The position numbers and the translations under genes are program-made. DNA of 64,000 bases, from NCBI RefSeq assembly GCF_027580225.2, contig NC_073342.2, forward strand, positions 14,829,001 through 14,893,000, read 5' to 3'. This DNA comes from Misgurnus anguillicaudatus (taxonomy: Eukaryota > Chordata > Actinopteri > Cypriniformes > Cobitidae). This document shows positions 1 to 10,712 of the stretch, one piece after another. Within the stretch, counting starts at the first letter, position 1; each line of letters opens with the position of its first letter. Under the pieces are notes generated by a model. The model ran no database searches. It saw only the letters and a program-made list of their open reading frames with translations, and was not told the origin of the DNA.

Positions 1-549
1 CTGAGAAGACGCTTTGGTTTGAATGTGAGTGGGTGATGATGAAACCCGTCACAGTTTTTACAGTAAACTGGAGGATCATTAGGATAAAGTGACTATGGTT
101 GGGATCAATACATCCAGCTGATCAGATTCTACTGGGCAGGAACAGATAATGGATTGCTTTAATGTAGCAGGTCAATAAATGCAAAAAATATATTGATTGT
201 GATCTATTCCTAGCTTTTGTGAAAGCTGTTGGTTTGTTTATTGATGGAAACTGGAAGCAAGTGGCTTTTAGGGTAAATCTCTCGAAAATATGTCTGGGTC
301 GCATTTTATCCCACATACTGTATGTGACCGTGTCTGTAAAATTCTCATAATCTGATATTGAGATTAGAAGCATCAAACATTGATTTAAGCTTAGTTTAAA
401 TCATTGACATGATCTTACTCAGTCAATTTTAAAGAAATCATCTAATTACCACATTATGTCATTTATTATAATGCAATAATATGTACCTCAAACAAAGTAG
501 CATTATGTACCATATTTCATCTCTGTGTTGTGTTTGTGTCTGTCTGCAG
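1..549 (+). other. akap13 intron (right part)
   Basis: Intronic sequence upstream of the first recognisable exon. I see no repeat family or conserved element in it. A splice-donor-like GTGAGT at 25-30 is discussed under rejected items. Confidence 0.7.
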
Positions 550-696
550 TGGAGACATTGCAGGTTCTGGTTAACGGTAGATTAGGAGGAGCCGTGCAGG
601 ATGGGGTGTATACAGCAGGGCCTGTGTCTCTGCCGCGACGGGCGGAAACCTTCGGGGGCTTTGACAGTCACCAGATGAACATCTCAAAGATCAAAG
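550..696 (+). CDS. akap13: akap13 exon a (first in window)
   Basis: The acceptor is TCTGCAG at 543-549 and the donor GTGGGT starts at 697. The exon enters in codon position 2; a G from an upstream exon outside the window would complete a Val codon. It leaves after one base of an Asp codon. It encodes the linker downstream of the PH domain, with VETLQVLVNGRLGG followed by the signature GPVSLPRRAETFGGFDSHQ. The RRAET stretch looks like a basophilic-kinase or 14-3-3 type site; that is inference. Confidence 0.9.
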
Positions 697-3600
697 GTGG
701 GTGTGTTTTCCGTGAGAAGGTTTGTAATAGCGCTTCAGGGTAGGCGTTGGGGAAACTGATTTGTCTGTGTTTTTGATCTCCTGTAGATGGAGACAGAGAT
801 GACACCGAGGACTCCACAGAGCTCCGCAGGACTGAGTCAGACAGCGTGCTGAAAAAGGTACAGATGGGTTCAAAATACATTGTGTGCGTGCATCAGATAG
901 CTCTTGGTGGAAAAACTTGCAAAAATGTATTTCAAAAGATAAAAATTGAAATGAATTTAAAATGTGAAAGTTGATATGGCCAAACAGACAGACAGACGGC
1001 TATAAAAAATGATAGATAAACAGACAAACAGACGTATAGATATATGGATAGATAGAAAGATGGATAGACAGACAGACAGAAAGACGGCTAGGTGGATGGA
1101 TGGATAGGCAGACAGGATGGACCAATGGATGGATGGATAGCAGGGTTTCCCGCAGCACATTTCATCGTTCGCCAGACGTTTTACAACATCTGCTTTAGTT
1201 TGTGTTTATTAACCCTTTAGTTTCACTTCATCACGCAGCTATTCCCTTTAGAGGTAAAAACATTTAATTCATTAATAATCTAGTATGTGTTCATTTTCTA
1301 TCATAGTTTCTTCAAAATTAAGTTTTATTTGAGTGTTTTAAATAAAAATATTTTAATTTTCATCATGCTGCGTACACTCCGCCCCTTTGTTTGCCACGCC
1401 CCTCGGCCCCACCCACTCACCCAACCCTACCACCTATCTAACAAATTTTCTGCGGGAAACCCTGGATAGACAGATAGATGGATGCACGGATAGATGGATA
1501 GACAGATAGATAGATTGATAGATAGACAGACAGACTAGATGATTGGATGGATAGATGATAGATGGATGGACATGGGTACGGATGCACGGACAGACAGACA
1601 GCTACATGAAGAGATGGGTAGGTAGATAGATGGACAGATAGACAGATGGATGGACGAAAAAATGTATGGTTGGATAGACAAATAGATAGATTGACAGACA
1701 GACAGCTATATAAAGAGATGGACGGACGGACGGACGGACGGATGGACGGATAGACAGATAGATGGATGGACGGATAGACAGATAGATGGATGGACGGATA
1801 GACAGAAAGATGGATGGACGGATAGGCAGATGGATGGACAGATAGACGGATGATAGACAGATAGATAGACGGATGGCTGGACAGATAGACGGATAGATAG
1901 AAAGATAGATGTATGGATAGACAGATAGACAGATGGACAGATAGATGGACGGATGGATGGACAGCTAGACAGATAAACGGATAGGCAGATAGATAGACGG
2001 ATGGCTGGACAGATAGATAGACGGATGGCTGGAAAGATGGATGGACTGATAGAGAGATGGACAGATAGATGGATGGATGGATAGACGGATGGATGGACTG
2101 ATAGACAGATGGATGGACAGATTGATGGATGGACTGATAGACAGAAAGATGGATGAATAGACAGATAGCTGGATGGACACGTAGACAGATAGATGAATGG
2201 ACAGGTAGACAGATAGATGGATGGACGGATAGACAGATAGATGGATGGACGAATAGACAGATAGATGAATGGACAGGTAGACAGATAGATGGATGGACAG
2301 ATAGACGGATGGACGAATTGACAGATAGACGGATGGACGAATTGACAGATAGATGGATGGACAGATAGATGGGACAGATGGACGAATAGATAGATGGATG
2401 GACGGATAGATGGGCAGATAGATGGATAGAGAAATAGATGGATGGACTGATAGACAGAAAGATGGAGGACGGATAGACAGATAGATAGATAGACAGACAG
2501 ACCAACAGCTATATAAAGAGAGAGACAGATAGACAGACAAGATGGATGGATGAACTAGATTGTCTTTCTGTCTTTGTATACAATTTGTAGATGTACATTT
2601 TATAATTTTTATTTGTGTGTTTTTTAAACATCAGCTTAAACAATGATGTTCTTAAGAAAACAGTTGAATTATTATTAAATAAAAGTACTTCATGAAACAA
2701 AAATATATCTACTATGGTGTATGTCCACACAAATTTGATGCGTGTACTTTATAAGTGCATTACAAGTACACACACTTTAACACCCTTATTATTTACATAT
2801 ATCACCAATTCTGCTTTAAGACTCATTTCCATTAAATGTCTGATTCATGTTTAGTCATCAGTTTATCACCATCTGCATCTGCTCGAGTCATTACGTGCTG
2901 AGCATCCGACTACATGCACACTACAGCACTTACCTGAAGCATACATACACACACACTTGAATCAAAGACCATAACTATACAATAACATGATAATGAGGAG
3001 TTATTACGTCTGTCCTCAGACCCACAGAAAGTAGTGAGTAAAGTGACTCTTCATTGCAGCGTAGCCTCTTATTTCAGCCAGGTACCCGCAGTGCCCTCTC
3101 GGAGAACATGTGGATGGCCAATAATTGATTTATGTACCTTCTTACCTTGTGTATTGATCCTGTAACTGTGTCTCTCCCCCTACAGACAAGCAACACCAAC
3201 CCAATCGTCTTACTGAAGAGGAACAATGAGGTATATTTGAAATATTTCTAAATAGATTTTAATGAGTGGTTAAAGTACATTGAGCTTCGGTGTTTATATG
3301 AACACTTGAAATTCAAGCTTAGTTTACATCATTTACCGAATATGTCTTCTCTCACAGCAGGTTCTTCAAAGCGTTGCTCATCTTCATGACCTGCTGAACA
3401 CATTGCAGGTGAGTCAGCTCCCCTTTCATCTCTTTTATCTCGCTCTTAGTTTGGATGAGGATGGCAGAGCTCATCCCCGGCTTGACAGAAGGTGCATACA
3501 TACTAATCAGGTTTTAAAATGCAGGGTTTATAATCAAGCCGCGTGCTGACTCTCTTGAGCCGTGACATCCAAGCTGATAGTGAAAAATATATAACTATAT

Positions 3601-6600
3601 TTTACACCTTTGACAGCCACATCAAAACATTTGTTTATTCGCCAAACATCCTCTATACTGCAATAAAATATTTCAACTACTGCAAAAAAGGATCGTATTA
3701 TTTTGTCTTGTTTTCAGTAAAAATATCTAAAATTTCTTAAATTAAGATGCTTTTTCTTGATGAGCAAAACGACCCAAGAAAATAAGTCTAGTTTTTAGAC
3801 CAGAAATATCAAATTTAAGTGATTTTGAGCATAAACGAGCAAAAAAAATCTGCCAATGGGGTATAAGCAAATTTGTCTTGAATTTAGTGTTTAAGAAAAA
3901 TGTTCAAGATTTTTTGCTTACCCAATTGGCAGATTTTTTTGCTTGTTTTATGCACGAAATAACTTAAATTTCATATTTTTGGTCTAAAAACTAGACTTAT
4001 TTTCTTGGGTCGTTTTGCTCATCAAGAAAAAGCATCTTAATTTAAGAATTTTTAGATATTTTTACTGAAAACAAGACAAAAATACTAAGTAAGAATTTTC
4101 AAGAAAGAATTTTCCAAATTTAAGTGATTTTGTGCATAAAACAAGCAAAAAAAAAATCTGCCAATAGGGTAAGCTAATTTTTCTTGAATTTTGTGTTTAA
4201 GAAAAATGTTCTAGAGTTTTTGCTTACCCAATTGGCAGATTATTATTTTTTTGCTTGTTTTATGCACAAAATAACTTAAATTTCATATTTTTGGTCTAAA
4301 ATCTAGACTTATTTTCTTGGGTCGTTTTGCTCATCAAGAAAAAGCATCTTAATTTAAGAATTTTTAGATATTTTTACTGAAAACAAGACAAAAATACTAA
4401 GTAAGAATTTTCAAGAAAGAATTTTCCAAATTTAAGTGATTTTGTGCATAAAACAAGCAAAAAAAAAAACTGCCAATAGGGTAAGAAAATTTTTCTTGAA
4501 TTTTTCTTGAATTTGGTGTTTAAGAAAAATTTTCTGGAGTTTTTGCTTACCCAATTGGCAGATTGTTTTTTTTTGCTTGTTTTATGCACAAAATAACTTA
4601 AATTTCATATTTTTGGTCTAAAAACTAGACTTATTTTCTTGGGTCGTTTTGCTCATCAAGAAAAAGCATCTTAATTTAAGAATTTTTAGATATTTTTATT
4701 GAAAAACAAGACAAAAATACTAAGAATTTTTTTTCTTGAAAACAATTTTCTGCAGTGTATATTCTTGATGAGCAAAATGACCTAAGAAAATAAGTCTAGT
4801 TTTTAGACAAAAAATATACAATTTAAGTGAATTTTTGCTTTAAACAAGCTAAAATGTCTGCCAATTGGGTGAGAAAACAAATCTTGAGATAAAATTCCTT
4901 TTTTCACCCCATTGGCAGATATTTTTCCTCGTTTCAAATACAAATTCAATTAAATAGTATATATTTTTGTCTAAAAATTAAACTTATTATCTTAGGTCAT
5001 TGTGCTCATCAAGAAAAAGCATCTTAATTTAAGAATTTTTAGATATTTCTACTGAAAATTAGACAAAAATATTAAGTTAGAAAGTCATTTTTCCAGTGTT
5101 TGTCATAGTAATAAAAAACTATTCAAGGTGGTCAACAAATTCAATCCTTAATCAGTTTTTTATTTTATTTTAAACGCAGATATTAAATCCGATATCATTG
5201 TAGTTTTACATCAACTTTTATTTGGCTTCCCCCACCATAGGCTGTTGTCATCCAGCAAGACACGTTCATCGAGGACCAGCGGCTTGCTCTGAGCGACCGG
5301 CCTCAGGCTTCCTCTCGCCACCCCTCCATCTCTTCCTCCACCTCCTCTTCCTCCTCCTCGTCGCGGCCCAGCTCGCTGATCGAACAGGAGAAGCAGCGGA
5401 GCCTGGAGAAGCAGCGGCAGGAAGTTGCCAGTTTGCAGAAGCAGCAGGCGGCCCACGCCGAGGAGAGAAAGCGTAGAGAGAAAGAGTGGGAGGCTCGCGA
5501 GCGGGAACTGGAACAGAGGGAAGCACAGCTGCAAATCCAAGAGGACGAGGTGCAGAGGAAACAGAGAGAGTATGAGGAGGAGAAACAGGACCTGCAGAAT
5601 AAAAAAGAGGAATATCAAAGAGACCTGGCACAACTCCGAGACAGCCAGAAGAGACTGGAGAGAGAAAGAGAGCAGATGCAAAGAGACGCAGAGCAGATCA
5701 GAGTAACACAGGTGAGATGGATAGTCTGTTTATCATCTTTATTAAAGGCGGGGTGCATGATCTCTGAAAGCCAATGTTGATATTTAAAATCATCTAAAGA
5801 AACACGCCCCTACCCCAATAGAATCTGGACCTTCTTTTGATAGACCCGCCCCACACATACTCAACCCAGGCAATGATGTCGGTTAGTAGACACGCCCCTT
5901 ACTGCTGATTGGCTACAAGTGTGTTTTGGTTCTCGGCCAGACTCCCTTTTCCAAAGGCTCATGGTATAAATGTATATAAATAATTTGTTTATGTCCAGTA
6001 TGATTTATAATGATAATAATTGTGTCATTTTCAGACATTAGTTTGTGATGGTTCAGTACATTCACACTATGTAACATTGCTCACTCATATTTTCCAGCCT
6101 TCTCCCTCTCGGTAACTTGCTTAACTTTAGTTAAATGAAAACGAAAGGCCTGTAGATTAGATTACGCAATTGTATCATCTTGGTGTTGACATATGATCTT
6201 GATTGTTCCTCTTTTCCCAAAACCTCAATGTTTTGTCATTTAATAGTAATGTTCGGAGAATCTCATTCTTGGCTTTTAAATTGGTTGTATTGATTTTTTT
6301 AAGCGGTTTAATGCACCAAAACATTTGTGGTAAATATAATTAAGTCACAGTTTATTTATTTTTACAGTGACTATCCTGTTTTGTCTAGAAATGTGTGTCT
6401 TTGCTAAAGTCAAATCAGTTTTTCATGCGGACTTAAAGGCATAATTCACTGAAAAATTATTTGCTCACCCTTAAGTTGTTTTAAACTTATATACATTTCT
6501 TTGTTCTGCTGAAAACAAAATAAGGTATTTTGAAGAATGTTTGTAACCAAACACATCTGAGGCACCATTGACTTCCATTGTAGGAAAAAATAATACTATA

Positions 6601-9600
6601 GTATGGAAGTGAATGGTGCCCCAGATCTGTTTGGTTATTAACATTTTTCAGAATATTATCCCTTTAAAGGTGGTGTGCATGATTTTTGAAAAACACTTTT
6701 GAAAAGGGAGGCAGGCCGAGTACAAAAACACACTTGTAACCAATCAGCAGTAAGGGGCGTGTCTACTAACCAACATCATTGCCTGGGTTGCGTATGTGTG
6801 GGGCGGGTCTATCAAAAGAAGGTCCAGATTCTATTGGGGTAGGGGCGTGTTTGTTTAGGTGATTTAAAATATCAATATTGGCTTTCAGAGATCATGCACC
6901 CCGCCTTTAACTCTTTCCCCATCAGCATTTTTTATGATTTTCACCAAATTTTAATGCCTTCCAGAAAAATTTTCTTCTTTAAAGAAGTAGTTCACCAAAA
7001 AATGGTCCCCATTCACTTGACCATAGTAATATTTTTCCTACTGTGAAAAGTCAATGGGCCCCATTTTTAGGGTGGACTACTCCTTTAAATATATAAACAT
7101 ACAGTATATCAAATGAACTGCTTTCAAACTTAAATATGGGTAGGTTTCTTCAAAATCACCAAATTTTGAACAAAAATTGAATTAATTGCATTTTTGTGAA
7201 GGACTTTTGTTAGAGATTAGATTCAGAACGATTGTTTAAAAACAGAGTTTTTACTGTTTTGATATAAATGGATGCCTCAGTGTTTTAAATGTTGCGCCAC
7301 CTAGTTAATAATAGCAGAAACATGGATTGCCGTAAAAACTTGTCATCGGCAGGAAAACGTTTTCCCTTAATTGATGGGTGACTTGTCAATAATTAATAAA
7401 AAATATATATATTTTCTTCTTTTATAAAGATTCAAGTTTCTGTTCTTGAATGTTTTTTTGTTTTTAATTCTCTAACCATTATCTTCCTCACCTGCAGGAA
7501 CAGAGGAAGAACCGGACCCCTTCCACCACATCGGAGGAGTCCTCCAAATGTCAGAGTTTGGGTTCATTAGACCGCGACCCATCGGAAGTTGAGTTGTCCA
7601 CTTCACCATCCTCAAAAGACTTTCTGTCCCGTATGGGCTCCAAACGCAAAGGGAAGAACCACAACCCCTTTTCATCCAACTCAAGTCAGAAAGGTCACAA
7701 CAACGAGGCACAGAGCCAGATGCCCAGCCGCCTGCTACAGCTGACCAAGCCCAAGGAAAAGAAAGACAAGAAGAAGAAAAAGGGAAAAGGTCCCCAGAGC
7801 CAGACTGCAGGTATTGTAAAAAAAAACATCAGACCTGTTTCAGGAGTTAACGGTCCTGCTTCTGAAAGCCCACTGTCCTGTAGAGTTTTGCTCCATCCCT
7901 AATCTTTTACTGGAAACAAAATAGATCATATTTACGTCATTCAAAAAATAGTTAATCCACAAATGTTATACGAAGCCCTGAAATACTTAAAGGTGCAGTG
8001 TGTAATTTTTAGAATGATCTCTTGATAGAAATGCAAAATAATATTCAAAACTATATTATCAGTGGTGTATAAAGATCTTTCATAATGAACCGTTACGTGT
8101 TTATTACCTTAGAACGAGACCTTTTTATCTACATACACCGAGGGTCCCCTTACATGGAAGTCGCCATTTTGTGCCACCATTTTTCTACAGAAGCCCTTAA
8201 CGGACACATTATTTTATTAAGTTGTCTCCGACGATGACATGTTTGTCCGGTGGCGGCTACCGTAGCTTCTCTATGTGTTTCAAAAGCGAGGGGTGAGCAG
8301 TGGACTAAGCCGTGGTTGCAATTTGCACTAGATGCCGCTAAAATTTACACACTGCACCTTTAAAGAATTAGTCAATTTTCTCAGTCAAAAAAAAAATCCA
8401 GATGGTTTGCTCACCATCATGTCACCCAAAATGTTGATGTCTTTCTTTGTTTCATTCGGGAAGAGGTTGTGTTTTTGGGGGAAGGCATTGCAGGATTTTT
8501 CTTATTTTGATTGACTTTGATGGACCCCAACACTTAACAGTTTTAATGCAGTTTAAAATTGAAAAAAGAAAAATAATGCACTTTAAACTACAGCTTCTTG
8601 TCTATCTCTGGTCCTGTGACGCGCCAGCGCGACCTCACGTAATTGTGTAATGCCGTGGAAAGGTCACGTTACATTTATGAAACACACATTTGCGGACCAT
8701 TTTAAACAATAAACTGACACAAAGACATTAATTAGGATCATTTCACATAAAACAACCTCGGAGCGGTCCTCTTTCTCTACACTTGTAATTACTGGGGCGT
8801 AGTTTCGCATACGTCATCCGTGACCTCTTGACGTGATGACGTATTACGTGAGGTCGCGCTGGTGCGTCACATAGCTGGAGGAAGAAGAGAAGTTGTGGTT
8901 TAAAAGTGCATATTTTTTATTTTTCTTGCCAAAAATGACAATCGTTTTGTTAGATAAGACTCTTATGCCTCGTTTGAGATTGTTTGAGTCCTTTGAAACT
9001 GCAATTTTAAACTGCATTAAAGCTGTTGCGTGTTGGGGTCCATTGGAGTCAATTGGAATGAGAGGAATCCTGAAATGTTTTCCTCAAAAAGCATAGTTTC
9101 TTCTCGACTGAACAAAGAAAGACATCAACATTTTGGGTGACGTGGTGGTGAGTAAATTATCTGGATTTTTTTTTTTAAAGAAAATGGACTAATCCTTCAG
9201 TTCTGATTTAATCATGGTATATAATAAACTGTAGAAGTAAGCAATAATTACTCGATGATTCACTATACAGTTCTAGACTCGAGTACCTTATTTATTTTAT
9301 AAAAAGGGTACCACACAATACAAATAATAAAGCAAACAAATATGTATTAACACAACTTTCATCAAGAAAAATAGTCCCAGCTGAATATTTCACATATATT
9401 TACATTGCTATGGGTGCTGCGCAGTGATACACAGAATCGCTGGGTGCAGCGATCATGCGATGTGTTTTATCATCAATAAATCAGAATCAAGGACTGGAAC
9501 GAACCACTTTATATTGATCAGTAAACTATAGTTGACCATTTTCTCCGTCAGCCTGTTTCCTACATACGGTACAGTAGCTAGCTATGTCAGTTTAACATAT

Positions 9601-10712
9601 CACTTTGTGAACTCCATCAAATGAATATTTCATGTCTGTTTGTGAGTTTGTTAAGCAGTCATAAATTAAGCAGGATAATGTACAGTGAGTAGTGTGGAGG
9701 TACATTTACATTACAGTATGTTTTACGTTTGGCAAATGCTTTTATCCAAAGCAACTTACAAGGTAGGCTATGCCTTTTATAAGTAGTGTGAGTGTTACCA
9801 GAGGATTGAACCCATTTTTCATTGCATAGTACTCTGGATTAGGTCGTGTCAGCTCACATCACTTTGGCTCGGTTAGCTATCGAGTTTATTAACACTTCGG
9901 AGTGGGAGGGATTATAGGTGTGTCGTTATATTTGCGCTGCCTACTGCTGTGACATCATACAAGTGAGAGCGTCGTTGTACATTCCCATACATTCATTTAT
10001 ATATTTCTCAGTGCGCCACAAAATTAAAATTGACCACCACAAATAGATGTTTGCACATTGCCTTTATAACTATACCTCGGTCTCACACGACAGTTTCTGT
10101 ACAAACACCCGCTGAGCCTCATTTAAGTTGCATTTAAGCATATATGCGGACGTGCGCGTCGCAAATGTGTCGCCACAAACTGCAAGTCTGGAAAAAACTG
10201 TTACAGTGTTCCTGATTCTCAACCTGTGGATGTTTTCATGGCTAAAAGGAAGTTTGGGAACTTATTGCAAAGCACAGAAGACAACAGGTTTACTCGAGAC
10301 ACCGCAAGCTAGCATGAAGGTAAAGCTAATCTTACATTATACCGATGACGCTGGTAGTGACGATTTTCTCAGACCAATCAGTGATCGCATACAGTGTTTT
10401 TGCGTCACATTTTGGTATCAGCTTGGGTCTCTTAGAACCCCAAAAACAAACGTATTAGGTGCTACGTAGTGCACCCAGTGGAAAAGCGCCCAAAAGTGTC
10501 TGACCTGACCCAAACCAAACCGTGGGGTACTATGCAATGGAAAAGCACCATTACACAATGCTAAACTACATGAAGACTTGATTATCCAGTCCTGATTTAT
10601 TTTGCCATGACACATTTTCTGTTTTAAATGCTAATTTTTTTTTAACTTTACAGAACCTCCGAGCACTGTCGTCCAAGACGCTACCACAGAAGGAGAGATT
10701 TTTTTCTGCTGA
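550..10712 (+). CDS. akap13: akap13 3' portion, seven terminal coding exons
   Basis: A-kinase anchor protein 13 (AKAP-Lbc/Brx) is a cytoplasmic scaffold that tethers PKA and activates RhoA through a Dbl-homology domain. Only the part after the DH-PH module lies here. Exons are 550-696, 787-857, 3186-3230, 3358-3408, 5241-5711, 7498-7810 and 10654-10712. Each is bounded by AG/GT and the phases join into one frame ending at TGA 10710-10712. Recognition rests on recalled vertebrate AKAP13 sequence: GPVSLPRRAETFGGFDSHQ, the LRRTESDS block, SSLIEQEKQRSLEKQR, the Lys-rich tail KPKEKKDKKKKKGK and the ending EGEIFFC. The convergent neighbour klhl25 matches human synteny. Paralogous RhoGEFs (ARHGEF2, ARHGEF18, ARHGEF28) share the coiled-coil layout but not, as far as I recall, these motifs. 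The first exon starts in codon position 2, so the gene continues to the left of the window. Confidence 0.93.
787..857 (+). CDS. akap13: akap13 exon b
   Basis: The acceptor is CTCCTGTAG, ending at 786, and the donor GTACAG starts at 858. The preceding intron is only 90 bp. The exon encodes an acidic stretch (DGDRDDTEDSTE) and then LRRTESDSVLKK, matching the conserved LRRTESDS block of AKAP13. It ends on a codon boundary. Confidence 0.9.
980..2556. repeat. GATA/GACA/GATG tetranucleotide-derived satellite
   Basis: A long impure array of GATA, GACA, GATG and GGAC tetranucleotides inside an akap13 intron, in two blocks (about 980-1140 and 1465-2556) split by a MITE at 1141-1464. Higher-order units such as GATAGACAGATAGATGGATGGACG recur in the middle. 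The array reads open on the minus strand as Ser/Ile/His/Leu/Pro-rich frames (up to 355 codons), an artefact of the repeat. Confidence 0.95.
1141..1464. mobile_element. 324-bp hAT-like MITE inside the satellite
   Basis: Perfect 15-bp terminal inverted repeats CAGGGTTTCCCGCAG at 1141-1155 and 1450-1464 bound unique AT-rich sequence with no coding capacity. It interrupts the tetranucleotide array. The flanks share GATAG, but an exact 8-bp target duplication cannot be told apart from the repeat itself. Confidence 0.85.
3186..3230 (+). CDS. akap13: akap13 exon c (15 codons)
   Basis: A micro-exon with acceptor CCCCTACAG (to 3185) and donor GTATAT at 3231. It encodes TSNTNPIVLLKRNNE, equivalent to the mammalian segment ending in MLKRNSE. 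Both ends fall on codon boundaries. The 2.3 kb intron before it holds the tetranucleotide satellite. Confidence 0.88.
3358..3408 (+). CDS. akap13: akap13 exon d (17 codons)
   Basis: The acceptor is TCTCACAG (to 3357) and the donor is GTGAGT at 3409. It encodes QVLQSVAHLHDLLNTLQ, a short amphipathic helix equivalent to the QSVVHLYELLSALQ helix of mammalian AKAP13. The exon is in frame at both ends. Confidence 0.88.
3692..5098. repeat. tandem array of foldback (palindromic) units
   Basis: This fills most of the akap13 intron between exons d and e. Each unit contains an inverted pair built on CTTGATGAGCAAAACGACCC and TCTGCCAAT[T/G]GGGTAAG. The landmark CTAGACTTATTTTCTTGGGT recurs at 3991, 4303 and 4625 (spacing 312 and 322 bp). 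A more diverged copy occupies 4750-5098 and ends near TTCCAGTG. A half copy of the same family sits at 43853-44075. Confidence 0.88.
5241..5711 (+). CDS. akap13: akap13 exon e, coiled-coil exon
   Basis: The acceptor is CACCATAG (to 5240) and the donor is GTGAGA at 5712; 157 codons. It begins AVVIQQDTFIEDQRLAL, then has a run of Ser codons (about residues 27-43 of the exon product), then SSLIEQEKQRSLEKQRQEV. About 110 residues of Glu/Arg/Gln-rich heptads follow, a strong coiled coil. In AKAP13 this C-terminal region supports self-association and protein contacts; that role is family knowledge. The Ser run is longer than in mammals and is encoded by TCC/TCT repeats. A MITE begins only 30 bp past the donor. 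Confidence 0.93.
5742..5957 (+). mobile_element. MITE, TTAAAGGCGGGGTGCATGAT family, truncated
   Basis: It starts with TTAAAGGCGGGGTGCATGAT 30 bp after the exon e donor and carries the conserved stretches ACACGCCCCTACCCCAATAG and GCTGATTGGCTACAAGTG. Its right terminus is missing. The complete inverted sibling is at 6664-6910. Confidence 0.82.
6433..6667. mobile_element. palindromic MITE, TTAAAGG ends
   Basis: The arms pair ACCAAACACATCTGAGGCACC with its inverted counterpart GGTGCCCCAGATCTGTTTGGT around a short centre near 6590. The ends are TTAAAGG and CCTTTAA. Its last TTAA (6664-6667) is also the first TTAA of the next element. Confidence 0.8.
6664..6910 (-). mobile_element. MITE, TTAAAGGCGGGGTGCATGAT family, complete
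   Basis: Intact 247-bp copy in inverse orientation to the one at 5742. It ends ATGCACCCCGCCTTTAA at 6910 and begins TTAAAGGTGGTGTGCATGAT at 6664. Confidence 0.85.
6978..7098. mobile_element. short palindromic MITE
   Basis: TTTAAAGAAGTAGTTCACC at the left pairs with GGTGGACTACTCCTTTAAA at the right. The centre is the complementary pair ATGGTCCCCATTCACTTGAC / GTCAATGGGCCCCAT. Confidence 0.7.
7498..7810 (+). CDS. akap13: akap13 exon f, Ser-rich and Lys-rich tail
   Basis: The acceptor is CACCTGCAG (to 7497) and the donor is GTATTG at 7811; 104 codons plus one base. It encodes EQRKNRTPSTTSEESS, a Ser/Thr-rich linker with SLGSLDRDPSEVELSTSPSS, and then LLQLTKPKEKKDKKKKKGK. This polybasic tail is a possible nuclear-localisation or phospholipid-binding stretch by composition. 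The equivalent mammalian segment reads TRLFGLTKPKEKKEKKKK. Confidence 0.92.
7987..8363. mobile_element. MITE, TTAAAGGTGCAGTGTGTAA family
   Basis: Complete element with inverted ends TTAAAGGTGCAGTGTGTAA (7987) and TTACACACTGCACCTTTAA (to 8363), in the intron before the terminal akap13 exon. It has no coding content. It shares its right TTAA with the following element. Confidence 0.85.
8360..9203. mobile_element. ~840-bp palindromic MITE
   Basis: Long arms pair across the element: AATCCAGATGGTTTGCTCACC / GGTGAGTAAATTATCTGGATT near the ends, and CGCCAGCGCGACCTCACGTAAT / ATTACGTGAGGTCGCGCTGG near the centre. The short ORFs inside are arms of the palindrome, not genes. A half copy lies at 29220-29521. 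Confidence 0.85.
9204..10653 (+). other. akap13 last intron, remaining part
   Basis: Mostly unique AT-rich sequence. A SINE-tail-like fragment (TTTACGTTTGGCAAATGCTTTTATCCAAAGC) lies near 9700-9820. No additional exon was seen in frame with the neighbours. Confidence 0.6.
10654..10712 (+). CDS. akap13: akap13 terminal coding exon
   Basis: The acceptor is CTTTACAG (to 10653). The exon completes a Glu codon split after the G of exon f, then reads PPSTVVQDATTEGEIFFC and stops at TGA 10710-10712. The ending EG-E-IF-C matches the mammalian AKAP13 C terminus, which confirms both the phase and the stop. Confidence 0.9.

Noticed and set aside
1..30. Possible end of an upstream akap13 exon with donor GTGAGT at 25
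   Set aside because: The residues it would encode (EKTLWFE) do not resemble the conserved AKAP13 segment expected before VETLQ, and the next exon needs a preceding G to complete its split Val codon, whereas this ends in T.
1438..2505. 355-codon open frame on the minus strand
   Set aside because: It is a translation of the GATA/GACA satellite (Ser/Ile/His/Leu/Pro repeats), with no domain and no conserved start.
8332..9096. Several 60-67 codon open frames
   Set aside because: They lie in the two arms of a palindromic MITE, partly mirror each other, and have no coding features.
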